Source of the DNA: Hyphomicrobiales bacterium
Lineage (GTDB): Bacteria > Pseudomonadota > Alphaproteobacteria > Rhizobiales > Aestuariivirgaceae
DNA length: 64,000 bases
Direction of reading: 5' to 3'
Assembly (NCBI GenBank): GCA_016185245.1
Contig: JACPNZ010000009.1
Coordinates: 1 to 64,000 of the forward strand
Below the pieces are notes generated by a model. The model saw only the letters and a list, made by a program, of their open reading frames with translations, was not told the origin of the DNA and made no database searches. Of this stretch, positions 55,357 through 63,544 are shown one piece after another (positions within the stretch are counted from its first letter, which is position 1; each line of letters starts with the position of its first letter). Both the position numbers and the translations under genes were made by a program.

Positions 55357-55527
55357 ATGACCAAATTCATGCGTTTCGTCCGGGACGATTCGGGTGCCAC
55401 GGCCATCGAATATGCCCTGATCGCGGCGGCCATGGGCCTTGCCCTCGTCACCGTCATGCCGATCCTGGCCACCGCCATCACCGGCAAGTTCTCGAGCCTG
55501 GCGACCCACATCACGTCGGGTACCTAA
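55357..55527 (+). CDS. Flp/Fap-type IVb pilin, copy 1
   Basis: A 56-residue pilin subunit too short for routine gene calls. The leader RFVRDDSGATAIEYALIAAA has the prepilin peptidase site (Gly before ATAIEY, with the conserved Glu-Tyr), followed by a hydrophobic helix (MGLALVTVMPILATAITG). GGAGAG precedes the ATG. It is a Tad/Cpa pilus component, but no cpa genes are in the window, so assembly genes lie elsewhere. Confidence 0.93.
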   Translation: MTKFMRFVRDDSGATAIEYALIAAAMGLALVTVMPILATAITGKFSSLATHITSGT

Positions 55528-55574
55528 CCGACAATCGTTGCGGCGCCGGCGATGCGGCTTAGCGGCCGCATGAG

Positions 55575-55642
55575 CCGGCGGGCGCAATCGCTAAAATTTT
55601 CGGGCCGGAATTCAGCAGGCATTGATCACTCCGTTCTAGGCT
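55575..55642 (+). promoter_or_regulatory. Upstream region of pilin copy 2
   Basis: Repeats the three blocks of copy 1 (55575-55598, TTGATC at 55622, CTAGGCT at 55636), each exactly 319 bp further on. Sequence between the blocks has diverged, so the shared blocks are probably under selection. Confidence 0.55.
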
Positions 55643-55675
55643 CTCCATCGCGAGCCATAGTCACGGAGAGCGAAG

Positions 55676-55846
55676 ATGAGCAACTTCCTGCGTTACCTCA
55701 ACGACGACACCGGCGCCACGGCCATCGAATACGCCCTGATCGCCGCCGCCATGGGCCTGGCGCTGGTCGCCGCCATGCCGCTTCTGGCCACCGCCATCAC
55801 CGGCAAATTCTCGAGCCTCGCCACCCACATCACGTCGGGAACGTAG
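55676..55846 (+). CDS. Flp/Fap-type IVb pilin, copy 2
   Basis: A 56-residue paralogue of copy 1. It keeps the processing site TGATAIEYALIAAAMGLAL and the identical C-terminus KFSSLATHITSGT, with changes mainly at the first ten residues and a few in the helix. CGGAGAG precedes the ATG. No terminator separates it from copy 1, but it has its own upstream element. Confidence 0.93.
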   Translation: MSNFLRYLNDDTGATAIEYALIAAAMGLALVAAMPLLATAITGKFSSLATHITSGT

Positions 55847-56144
55847 CGGGCGTTAGTTTCAAGGTGGGGTGGAGGCTGGCGCGTCGAAAGACGTTTGCCC
55901 GCACCGAACAATCATGCCCCGCCGGCTATCGTTCGGGACTCAGACACCCGCTTGCCGTTCGTGCCGGCCTGCGGATCGGTTACGGGTGAAAGCCAATTTA
56001 AATCCGGCTTTCGGACTGGATAGCAAACAAGCGTGGGCATCGAAAGCGCTGCCAAAGCAATTCGAGCGCTGATCGCCTATTCAAGCAGCTTCATGTATGA
56101 ACGTCTGACTGCTGGACTGCTCACCAGCGAGAGCACAGCAGTCC
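55847..56144. other. Gap between pilin genes and methyltransferase
   Basis: About 300 bp with no supported gene, RNA or clear hairpin. The base composition turns more AT-rich towards 56144, where the foreign-looking methyltransferase ends. Confidence 0.5.
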
Positions 56145-56885
56145 TCAGCCGTGCTTGCGGGCAATGATAACATCTTGATAGCCCGCATTCGCATCGGGCC
56201 GTCCCGACCAGTTCCCCAAGCCGATCCGTTCAATTTCAAGCCCATGCTTGGCGTGAACAGCTTTGAGATCGTCAAGATAGAGAGCTGATACATGCTCTGG
56301 CGCTTCAAGTGACTGAATACGACCACCGGGGACATCATGCGGAATACTGACACGAGTTCGTTGGCTTGTTACATCGTCGAGAAGAAAGAACGTGTTCACA
56401 GTGCGCCTTTCGGGCTTCAAGACACGCGCGATTTCCTTGAGATAATTTTCGGCGGCGGCTTGTAGTAGATGTGTAAAGAGCGACATTGAGAATACGAAAT
56501 CGAATGACGCATCGGGAAATGGGAATCGGTAGTTCTCTGGCTGAGTTGTCGCTTCTGGATTGTAGAACTTGCTGAAGATATCGGCATGAATGAACCGAAA
56601 CTGAGGATAGTCCTTATAGGCAGTTTGGCACCATTCGACCGAGGTCCCGACTATATCAATACCAGTATAGGTCCCTTCATCGATATAATCAACGAACCCG
56701 CGAGTGATCCGACCGAGTCCACTTCCAACGTCAAGCACACTTGACGTTGGTTTCACCTGGCCTTGAGATATCAAACCCTTCGCCATCTTCTCGCCAAGAT
56801 CGGCAAATTCTTCCGCAATTTTCGTTTTATCGTTTGTGCCTATTTTGTTTTCGACAATGAGTTCGATAGGCGGAATGAGTTTCAT
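56145..56885 (-). CDS. Class I SAM-dependent methyltransferase, AT-richer
   Basis: A 246-residue methyltransferase with motif I SVLDVGSGLGRITRGFVDYI, then YTGIDIVGTSVEWCQTAY, the acceptor-side DFVFSMSLFTHLLQ and ARVLKPERRTVNTFFLLDD. Its DNA is visibly AT-richer, with A/T-ending codons (for example AAAATTGG, TTTATCGTTTG), unlike all neighbours. That suggests recent transfer. The substrate is unknown. A neutral start choice is ATG 56885. Confidence 0.85.
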   Translation of the reverse strand: MKLIPPIELIVENKIGTNDKTKIAEEFADLGEKMAKGLISQGQVKPTSSVLDVGSGLGRITRGFVDYIDEGTYTGIDIVGTSVEWCQTAYKDYPQFRFIHADIFSKFYNPEATTQPENYRFPFPDASFDFVFSMSLFTHLLQAAAENYLKEIARVLKPERRTVNTFFLLDDVTSQRTRVSIPHDVPGGRIQSLEAPEHVSALYLDDLKAVHAKHGLEIERIGLGNWSGRPDANAGYQDVIIARKHG

Positions 56886-57070
56886 TGCATGACCCTTTTT
56901 GGCTTGCGTTGGGCAATAGACCGCTTATCGCGATCTTGACGACGTTAAGCGAACAGACGATATCTCAACCTTGTCGGCAGATGCAATGTCCCGCTCCGGC
57001 CATTACTCGTTCGGTACCGAAAACAGCGATTGTCTTACAGTGGCGATGGGCTACCTGCTCCGCAACATCC

Positions 57071-57200
57071 CCTGCGGATACACCCCCTTCTTCACCACAA
57101 TATTGCCGGAGAGCCTCTTCTCGCCCGAGGCGAGGAGGGCGAAGCAGCTTTTCGCTCGATTGTAGACGCCAGCCCCTACCGGGGGCACGATCTTCGGCTT
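57071..57200 (-). pseudogene. C-terminal remnant of a second RbsD/FucU-family gene
   Basis: About 43 codons, still in frame, reading KIVPPVGAGVYNRAKSCFAL then LASGEKRLSGNIVVKKG. It matches the C-terminal third of the intact FucU-like gene at 58240-58695, in the same orientation, with one codon lost near the end. The rest of the gene is missing (a TGA lies about 10 codons upstream of the similarity). The two copies flank the methyltransferase at 57379. The stretch 57201-57378 shows no gene. Confidence 0.75.
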
Positions 57201-57378
57201 GGCGATGTCGCGGGTGAGCGATGCCCGCCGTCACGGCTTGGCCGCGTGGCCGGCACCATGGCCAAGGTCCGGTCTTGCCAATGGCGCCGATTTGCGCAAG
57301 TCTTGCTCCGGTTACGCCGATCATCCGGCCCAAGTCGATCCTTAGGAACTTTCCAAGCGAACCCTGGCGGAGGCAGCC

Positions 57379-58194
57379 GTGAACCCCAACAAGGAACTGT
57401 GGGAAAAGGGCGACTTCACCCAGATTGCCGCCTTCATGCGCCAATCCGGCGAAGCGGTCGTCAAGTCGATCGGGATAACAACCCCGCTGCGGGTCCTGGA
57501 TCTCGGCTGCGGAGACGGCACCACGGCGGTTCCTCTGGCCCTCCTGGGGGCCGATGTGGTTGGCATAGACATTGCCGAAAACCTCGTCGACGCCGGCAAC
57601 AAACGAGCCGCGGCGGCAGGTCTCAAGCGGCTCAAGTTTCAGGTGGGAGATGCCTGCAACCTGGAGGGTGTCGACGACCGTTCGTTCGATCTGACCCTAT
57701 CCATATTCGGCGCCATGTTTGCGCCCCGGCCCTTCGATGTCGCCAAGGAGATGGTCCGGGTCACCAAACCGGGCGGTCGAATTGTCATGGGAAACTGGAT
57801 CCCCAACGATCCGACTTCATTCGTCTCGCAGTTGCTGAAGATAAGCTCGTCCTTCACGCCGCCACCGCCGGAAGGCTTCGTCAGTCCGATGACGTGGGGC
57901 GTGGATGCGAACATCGTCGAGCGTTTCGGCAAGGCCGGAGTGCCCAAGGAAAGGATATCGACGGTCAAGGATACCTACTATTTCGTATCGCCCGACAAGA
58001 GCCCAACGCAATTCATCGATTTGTTCGAACGGTTTTATGGCCCGACCATGAACGCCGTCGCAGCCGCCAAGAATAGCGGAAAAGTGGAGGAGCTGCACAA
58101 CCAGCTTTTGGAACTGGCGAAGGCACAGAACAAGGCAACCGACGGCAGCACCTCGATACCGGCGACCTTCTTGCGGGTGACAGTATTGCCCTGA
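57379..58194 (+). CDS. Class I SAM-dependent methyltransferase
   Basis: A 271-residue UbiE/small-molecule-type methyltransferase. Motif I is LRVLDLGCGDGTTAVPLALL, followed by GIDIAENLVDAGNKRAAAAG, DLTLSIFGAMFAPRPFDVAK and VTKPGGRIVMGNWIPND. The helical C-terminal cap includes FIDLFERFYGPTMNAV. GGAGGCAGCC precedes the GTG/ATG region. It lies between the intact and broken FucU-like genes, so it probably arrived by insertion. Substrate unknown. Confidence 0.87.
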   Translation: MNPNKELWEKGDFTQIAAFMRQSGEAVVKSIGITTPLRVLDLGCGDGTTAVPLALLGADVVGIDIAENLVDAGNKRAAAAGLKRLKFQVGDACNLEGVDDRSFDLTLSIFGAMFAPRPFDVAKEMVRVTKPGGRIVMGNWIPNDPTSFVSQLLKISSSFTPPPPEGFVSPMTWGVDANIVERFGKAGVPKERISTVKDTYYFVSPDKSPTQFIDLFERFYGPTMNAVAAAKNSGKVEELHNQLLELAKAQNKATDGSTSIPATFLRVTVLP

Positions 58195-58239
58195 GGCGGA
58201 GCGGTTTCCCAGCGGCGCGAATTGTCCGGTCCATTCAAT

Positions 58240-58695
58240 TCAGCCGGGAGCCGCGGGCGGCACACGCTTCGGATAGACCACGCCCTTCTTCACCACGATA
58301 TTGCCGTAGAGCCGTTTCTCGCCCGAGGCGACGAGGGCGAAGCAGGCTTTGACCTTGTTGTAGAAGTCGGCGCCGATGAGGGGGACGATCTTCTGCTTGG
58401 GTTCGTACTTGAGGAGTACGGCGGTGAAGTCCTCGAACACCGGCTCCATGCGGTTGGAATCGCCGAAGGCGGCGGGGCGCCAGACGGCGTCGGCCACCAT
58501 GTCGTCGACCGGCATCACCGACAGGATGGCATCGAGGAGGCGGGGGGCGCCATGGCCGTCCATGCGCACCAGGCGCCTGGCGTCGGTCTCGGCCGGGTAG
58601 TTGCCGTCGACGATGGCGATCTCGTCGCCGTGGCCCATGGCCATCAGCACCCGCAGCAGTTCCGGGCCGAGCAGCGGGTCCAAGCCCTTAAGCAT
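58240..58695 (-). CDS. RbsD/FucU-family sugar mutarotase
   Basis: A 151-residue protein that interconverts anomers of free sugars (fucose or ribose in known members). LKGLDPLLGPELLRVLMAMG, HGDEIAIVDGNYPAE (catalytic His and Asp) and GEKRLYGNIVVKKGVVYP match the family. ATG 58695 shares one base with the ROK regulator stop (TGATG), so it is translated with it. In the fructose-uptake context it may convert fructose or a related hexose; not shown by sequence. Confidence 0.92.
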   Translation of the reverse strand: MLKGLDPLLGPELLRVLMAMGHGDEIAIVDGNYPAETDARRLVRMDGHGAPRLLDAILSVMPVDDMVADAVWRPAAFGDSNRMEPVFEDFTAVLLKYEPKQKIVPLIGADFYNKVKACFALVASGEKRLYGNIVVKKGVVYPKRVPPAAPG

Positions 58696-59981
58696 CACTG
58701 GGTCTCCTTGAACAGAACGTCGCGGTCGATGATGAAATTGGCGAACAGCGGCAGACTCGCCGCCCCCATGGCGCGGGCATCGGCGCCGATGGCGCCCTCG
58801 TAGACATTGAACGGCGTGATGCCCTGCAGGTTGATCTTGGCGAGCGCTGCGCGCACCGCAGCGGCAAGTCTTGCCCTCACGTCGGGCGGCATGGAGCCGT
58901 CGATCACCATGGCGGCGGGCTCGGTCACGGCGGCAACTCCAGCACTCGCCTGGGCCAGCCCTGTGGCGGCGGTCTCGATCCAGCGGTCAAGGGCGGGGCC
59001 GACGCCGCTCCAGTCATCGGCGTTGCGCCACAGCATGTCGGGATCGCGGCCCTGGCGCGCCAACTCCTGTTCCAGCACATAGAAGGAGGCGGTGCGGAGC
59101 AGTTGCTGGCCGCCGCCGCCGGGGGTGGGCACCGGGAAGGAGCCAAGCGCTCCGGCATTGCCGGTGCGGCCCTGGTGCAGATGGCCATCGATGACGATGC
59201 CGCCGCCGACAAAGAAGCCGATATAGAAATAGGCGAAGTCGCGGTAGTCGCGGCCCTTGCCGAAGAGGAGCTCGGCGGCACAGGCGGCACTGGCGTCGTT
59301 GCACAGGGTGACCGGCCAGTCGCACAGCCTGGCAATCTCGGCGGCCAGATCGACGCCGCGCCAGGCCGCCATCACCTCATGGGGGGCGTGGACCTCCTCC
59401 TCCCAGTTCCACAGCTCGAAGGGGGCGGCGATGCCTAGCCCCAGGATGCGCTGGCGCTGCTTCGGCTTGAGATCGGCCACCAGCTGGTCGAGGCCGCTCC
59501 TGACAAAGGCCAGAAGCTCGCGCGGAGCGGGAAACCGGTAGGGCCGGTGCACGGTCCTGCGCACCGCGCCGGTCAGGTCCATCAGCATCAGGTCGCCGGA
59601 GCGGCGGCCGACCTTCAGGCCGATCGAATAGGCTCCGTCGGGATCGAGCGCGAAGGGGACGAGCGGCTGGCCCACCTTGCCGCGCTGCGGCTTCAGCCTT
59701 ACCAGCAGGCCATCGGCTTCAAGCTGACGCACGATCACCGAGACGGTCTGGGCGGACAGGCCGGTGAGCCGGGCGATCTCGGCCTTGGGCAGGCTGCCGT
59801 GCTGGCGGATCAGCGACAGGGCGAGGCGCTCATTGTAAAGCCTGACGCCCGTCTGGGTGGTGCCGCGCGACAGGGCTTTCCCCTGGGCCCGCTCCACCGC
59901 CGAAATATCCGTCCCGCTCGCCACCTGCGCTGCCCCGCCCTTGCCCGGAAGCCCGGTCCGGCAACCGGAGAGGGCGAGCAT
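58695..59981 (-). CDS. ROK-family transcriptional regulator, probable FrcR
   Basis: A 428-residue repressor-type protein. The N-terminal winged helix (about 55-115) includes SLPKAEIARLTGLSAQTVSVI and the C-terminal ROK domain begins SIGLKVGRRSGDLMLMDLTG, with the sugar-binding GGGIVIDGHLHQGRTGNAGA. The three zinc cysteines of many ROK proteins are not evident. ATG 59981 is preferred over TTG 60005, which overlaps the operator. It diverges from frcBCA, and the palindrome at 60001-60034 is its likely site. Confidence 0.9.
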   Translation of the reverse strand: MLALSGCRTGLPGKGGAAQVASGTDISAVERAQGKALSRGTTQTGVRLYNERLALSLIRQHGSLPKAEIARLTGLSAQTVSVIVRQLEADGLLVRLKPQRGKVGQPLVPFALDPDGAYSIGLKVGRRSGDLMLMDLTGAVRRTVHRPYRFPAPRELLAFVRSGLDQLVADLKPKQRQRILGLGIAAPFELWNWEEEVHAPHEVMAAWRGVDLAAEIARLCDWPVTLCNDASAACAAELLFGKGRDYRDFAYFYIGFFVGGGIVIDGHLHQGRTGNAGALGSFPVPTPGGGGQQLLRTASFYVLEQELARQGRDPDMLWRNADDWSGVGPALDRWIETAATGLAQASAGVAAVTEPAAMVIDGSMPPDVRARLAAAVRAALAKINLQGITPFNVYEGAIGADARAMGAASLPLFANFIIDRDVLFKETQ

Positions 59982-60000
59982 CCGCCAGCCTCCCGTCCCT

Positions 60001-60034
60001 GTCAATAATAAATCACGCCGATTTATTTATTGAC
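60001..60034. promoter_or_regulatory. Palindromic ROK operator between frc divergent genes
   Basis: Near-perfect inverted repeat: GTCAATAATAAATC, a 5-base centre ACGCC, then GATTTATTTATTGAC (one extra A in the second arm). The inner TAAATC/GATTTA form resembles known ROK operators (Mlc/NagC-like TTATTT...AAATAA). Both outer ends contain TTGAC, a possible -35 for each divergent promoter, so binding would repress both genes. Confidence 0.7.
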
Positions 60035-60165
60035 TCGCGAGGGGAATTGCGCTGTGAATAGGATCGAGTGTGGAGGACGACCAGCTTCCCCTCCGCACCG
60101 GCAGAAGTGCAACCCTCGTAAAAGCCTGCTCCTGCGGGAGCCACGTATCCATGGGAGGATCAAAC

Positions 60166-61191
60166 GTGAAGACTGTTCTCAAATCGGCCCTGCTCGGCGC
60201 CGCCATGATGGCGGTATTCGGTGCTGCCCCGGCGCTCGCCGCCGGTATCGGCGCCTGCCTGATTACCAAGACCGACACCAATCCCTTCTTCGTCAAGATG
60301 AAGGAAGGTGCCACCGCCAAGGCCAAGGAGCTCGGCGTCGACCTCAAGGCCTATGCCGGCAAGGACGACGGCGACAACGAAGGCCAGGTGGCCGCTGTCG
60401 AAACCTGCATCGCCGACGGCGCCAAGGGCATCCTGATCACGCCCTCCGACACCAAGGCGATCGTGCCGACCATCAAGAAGGCCCGCGACGCCGGCATCCT
60501 GGTGATCGCCCTCGACACGCCGCTCGATCCGATCGACGCCGCCGACCAGACCATGGCCACCGACAACTTCCAGGCCGGCTTCCTGATCGGCGCCTATGCC
60601 AAGGCCAAGCTCGGCGACAAGGCCAAGGATGCCAAGGTCGGCTTCCTCGACATCAACACCAAGCAGGTGACCGTCGACGTGCTGCGCGACCAGGGCTTCA
60701 TGAAGGGCTTCGGCATCGACGTGAAGGACCCGAACGTCATCGGCGACGAGACCGATCCGCGCATCGTCGGCCACGACTACACCAACGGCAATCCGGAAGG
60801 CGGCCGCAAGGCCATGGAGAACCTCCTGCAGATCAATCCCGACATCAACGTGATCCACACCATCAACGAGCCAGCCGCCGCCGGCGCCTACGAGGCGCTG
60901 AAGGCCGTCGGCAAGGAGAAGCAGGTGCTGATAATGTCGGTCGACGGCGGCTGTCCGGGTGTCAAGAACGTCGCCGAAGGCATCATCGGCGGCACCTCAC
61001 AGCAATATCCGCTGCTGATGGCCTCGATGGGCATCGAAGCCATCAAGAAATTCGCCGACACCGGCGAGAAGCCAGGCGTTACTGCCGGCAAGAACTTCTT
61101 CGACACCGGTGTCACACTGATCACCGACAATCCGGTGGAAGGTGTGCCCTCGATCAACACCAAGGAAGGTCTGGCCAAGTGCTGGGGTTGA
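60166..61191 (+). CDS. frcB: Fructose ABC transporter substrate-binding protein
   Basis: A 341-residue periplasmic binding protein. GTG 60166 follows the strong ribosome site GGGAGGATCAAAC; an upstream ATG at 60151 reads through it. Residues 1-24 are a signal peptide ([17 protein letters not shown]). The mature protein has [38 protein letters not shown] and [19 protein letters not shown], and ends AKCWG, closely matching rhizobial FrcB as I recall it. Sugar specificity is inferred from that. Confidence 0.93.
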   Translation: MKTVLKSALLGAAMMAVFGAAPALAAGIGACLITKTDTNPFFVKMKEGATAKAKELGVDLKAYAGKDDGDNEGQVAAVETCIADGAKGILITPSDTKAIVPTIKKARDAGILVIALDTPLDPIDAADQTMATDNFQAGFLIGAYAKAKLGDKAKDAKVGFLDINTKQVTVDVLRDQGFMKGFGIDVKDPNVIGDETDPRIVGHDYTNGNPEGGRKAMENLLQINPDINVIHTINEPAAAGAYEALKAVGKEKQVLIMSVDGGCPGVKNVAEGIIGGTSQQYPLLMASMGIEAIKKFADTGEKPGVTAGKNFFDTGVTLITDNPVEGVPSINTKEGLAKCWG

Positions 61192-61229
61192 TCTCCCGCT
61201 GATTTCGATGGAAGATCACTAGACGACGG

Positions 61230-61254
61230 ATGGGCGGCGGTTGCGGCCGCCCAT
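61230..61254 (+). promoter_or_regulatory. Hairpin between frcB and frcC
   Basis: Perfect 9-bp stem ATGGGCGGC/GCCGCCCAT with a 7-base loop in the 107-bp gap. Such structures downstream of binding-protein genes commonly stabilise the upstream mRNA or partially terminate, giving more FrcB than permease. That role is inferred. Confidence 0.6.
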
Positions 61255-61298
61255 TCTTGCAGGAGAGCGGCGCACAAGACGTCGCCAGGGAGCAGGGA

Positions 61299-62390
61299 AT
61301 GGCCAGCGCGCAGGAATTCGAGAAAGCCCTGGATGAAAGCGACGCCTCGGTTGCCTCCTTCGTGCATTCGCGCAGCCCGCTGGAAAGGCTGCAGCATTTC
61401 CTGCACGCCAATAATGCCGCCGCCCCCCTGATCATCCTGATCCTGTCGCTGATTGCCTTCGGCATCCTGGTTGACGCCATTCCGATTGCCATGGGCTGGC
61501 GCGACAATGTCAAATTCTTCAATGCCTTCTCGCTCACTCTCATCATCCAGCAAGTGGCCATTACCGGCATCGTCGGCGCCGCCCAGACCTTGGTGGTGCT
61601 CACCGCCGGCATCGACCTCTCGGTCGGCGCCATCATGGTGCTGTCGGCGGTGGTGATGGGGCAGTTCACATTCCGCTATGGAATTCCAGTACCCCTGTCG
61701 ATCCTGTGCGGCCTCGGCGCCGGCTCACTGTGCGGTTTCATCAACGGCTGGCTGGTGGCAAGGATGAAACTGCCACCGTTCATTGTGACGCTGGGCACCT
61801 GGCAGGTGTTCAACGCGATCAAGTACATCTACTCCAAGAACGAGACGATCCGCGGCCAAGACGTGGAAGCCCAGGCGCCGCTGCTGCAGTTCTTCGGCAT
61901 ACAGTACAAGATCGGAAGTGCGGTGTTCCCCCTTGGTGTCATCTTCATGGTGCTCCTGGTCGTGTTCCTCTGGTACGTCCTCTTCTATACGGCGTGGGGC
62001 CGCAGGCTCTATGCGGTGGGCGACGATCCCGACGCGGCCGAGCTATCCGGCGTTCCGGTCAAGCGCATGCTGCTGGGTGCCTACACTATCTCTGGCCTGA
62101 TCTGCGGCCTGGCCGGCTGGGTGCTGATCGGCCGCATCGGTTCGGTGTCGCCGACCTCGGGCGAATACGCCAACATCGAATCGATCACCGCCGTGGTGAT
62201 CGGCGGCATCTCGCTGTTTGGCGGCCGCGGCTCGATCCTCGGCATGATTTTCGGCGGCCTCACCGTCGGTGTCTATTCGCTTGGCCTGCGCCTGCTCGGC
62301 GCCGATCCCCAGTACACCTATCTGCTGATCGGCATTTTGATCATCGCCGCCGTGGCCATCGACCAGTGGATCAGAAAGGTATCGGCCTGA
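61299..62390 (+). CDS. frcC: Fructose ABC transporter permease
   Basis: A 363-residue inner-membrane permease of the RbsC type with about ten helices, for example APLIILILSLIAFGILVDAI and GAAQTLVVLTAGIDLSVGAI. The cytoplasmic EAA-like loop GDDPDAAELSGVPVKRMLLG contacts the ATPase. The polar N-terminus SAQEFEKALDESDASVASFV matches FrcC. ATG at 61299 is preceded by GCAGGGA. Its stop overlaps the frcA start. Confidence 0.94.
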   Translation: MASAQEFEKALDESDASVASFVHSRSPLERLQHFLHANNAAAPLIILILSLIAFGILVDAIPIAMGWRDNVKFFNAFSLTLIIQQVAITGIVGAAQTLVVLTAGIDLSVGAIMVLSAVVMGQFTFRYGIPVPLSILCGLGAGSLCGFINGWLVARMKLPPFIVTLGTWQVFNAIKYIYSKNETIRGQDVEAQAPLLQFFGIQYKIGSAVFPLGVIFMVLLVVFLWYVLFYTAWGRRLYAVGDDPDAAELSGVPVKRMLLGAYTISGLICGLAGWVLIGRIGSVSPTSGEYANIESITAVVIGGISLFGGRGSILGMIFGGLTVGVYSLGLRLLGADPQYTYLLIGILIIAAVAIDQWIRKVSA

Positions 62391-63172
62391 TGTCGCGCCA
62401 GCCCATTCTCACTACTCGCGGCCTCACCAAGCGCTTTGGCCGCGTCGTCGCCCTGGACCGCGCCGACTTCGAACTCTACGACGGCGAGATCCTCGCGGTT
62501 ATCGGCGACAACGGTGCGGGCAAGTCAACCCTGATCAAGGCCATTGCCGGAGCCGTTACACCCGACGAGGGCGAGATCACCCTCGAGGGCAAGCCGGTTC
62601 ACTTCCGCTCGCCGATGGAGGCGCGTGCCGCCGGCATCGAGACGGTCTACCAGAACCTGGCGCTGTCGCCGGCGCTGTCAATTACCGACAACATGTTCAT
62701 GGGCCGTGAGTTGCGCGTGCCGGGCGTGCTTGGCTCGGTCTTCCGCATGCTCGACCGCGCCACCATGGAGAAGCGGGCGCGTGAAAAGCTCAGCGAGCTT
62801 GGCCTGCTGACCATCCAGAACATCGGCCAGACGGTGGAAACCCTGTCGGGCGGCCAGCGCCAGGGTGTCGCCGTCGCCCGCGCCGCCGCCTTCGGCACCA
62901 AGGTGCTGATCATGGACGAGCCGACGGCGGCGCTCGGCGTGAAGGAATCGCGCCGAGTGCTGGAATTGATGCTCGATGTGAAGAAGCGCGGCCTGCCGAT
63001 CGTGCTCATTTCGCACAACATGCCGCATGTTTTCGAGGTGGCCGACCGCGTCCATATCCATCGGCTGGGGCGGCGGCTGTGCACCATCGATCCCAAGCAC
63101 TTCACCATGTCGGATGCGGTCGCCTTCATGACCGGCGCCAAGCTACCGCCGGCGGAGCTGGCGGCGGCCTGA
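62390..63172 (+). CDS. frcA: Fructose ABC transporter ATP-binding protein
   Basis: A 260-residue ATPase: Walker A GDNGAGKSTLIKAIAG, Q-loop TVYQNLALSPALSI, signature LSGGQRQGVAVARAAAFG, Walker B VLIMDEPTAALG and H-loop VLISHNMPHV. Only one ABC domain is present, as in FrcA, unlike the double RbsA type. ATG 62390 shares a base with the frcC stop. Confidence 0.96.
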   Translation: MSRQPILTTRGLTKRFGRVVALDRADFELYDGEILAVIGDNGAGKSTLIKAIAGAVTPDEGEITLEGKPVHFRSPMEARAAGIETVYQNLALSPALSITDNMFMGRELRVPGVLGSVFRMLDRATMEKRAREKLSELGLLTIQNIGQTVETLSGGQRQGVAVARAAAFGTKVLIMDEPTAALGVKESRRVLELMLDVKKRGLPIVLISHNMPHVFEVADRVHIHRLGRRLCTIDPKHFTMSDAVAFMTGAKLPPAELAAA

Positions 63173-63202
63173 GGGTTCGCCGCGCCTGAGGGAGGACATG
63201 AC

Positions 63203-63490
63203 ATGCCCAAGGGATATTGGATCGCCCATGTGACGGTGACCGATGCCGACCGCTACAAGGTCTATGCCGACGCCGCCGGCGAAGCCTTCCGCAAATATGG
63301 CGCCACCATTCTCGCCCGGGGCGGGGCGTACCGGCAGATGGAAGGCCAAGACCGGCCGCGCAATGTGGTGGTGGAGTTTCCCTCGCTGCAGGCGGCGATC
63401 GACTGCTACAACTCGCCCGAATATCAGGCAGCCAAGGCTAACCGCAAGTCCGCCGGCATCGTCGAAATGGTGCTGGTTGAAGGCGTGTGA
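63203..63490 (+). CDS. DUF1330 domain protein
   Basis: A 95-residue ferredoxin-fold-like protein with the family pattern YWIAHVTVTDADRYKVYADA, GATILARGGAYRQMEGQ and RNVVVEFPSLQAAIDCYNSP. Function unknown. GAGGGAGGAC precedes the ATG by a good distance. It is 30 bp after frcA, so probably in the same transcript; rhizobial frc operons usually carry a sugar kinase here, which is absent. Confidence 0.92.
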   Translation: MPKGYWIAHVTVTDADRYKVYADAAGEAFRKYGATILARGGAYRQMEGQDRPRNVVVEFPSLQAAIDCYNSPEYQAAKANRKSAGIVEMVLVEGV

Positions 63491-63544
63491 CGCTTTCAAT
63501 GGCGGCTGGCGATTGCTAAGACTGCCGACGAAAGGGGAATTCCC

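Noticed and set aside
57071-58362. Integrative element bounded by att-like direct repeats at a gene end.
   Set aside because: There is no integrase, and the repeats are diverged coding sequence of a paralogue rather than short exact att sites.
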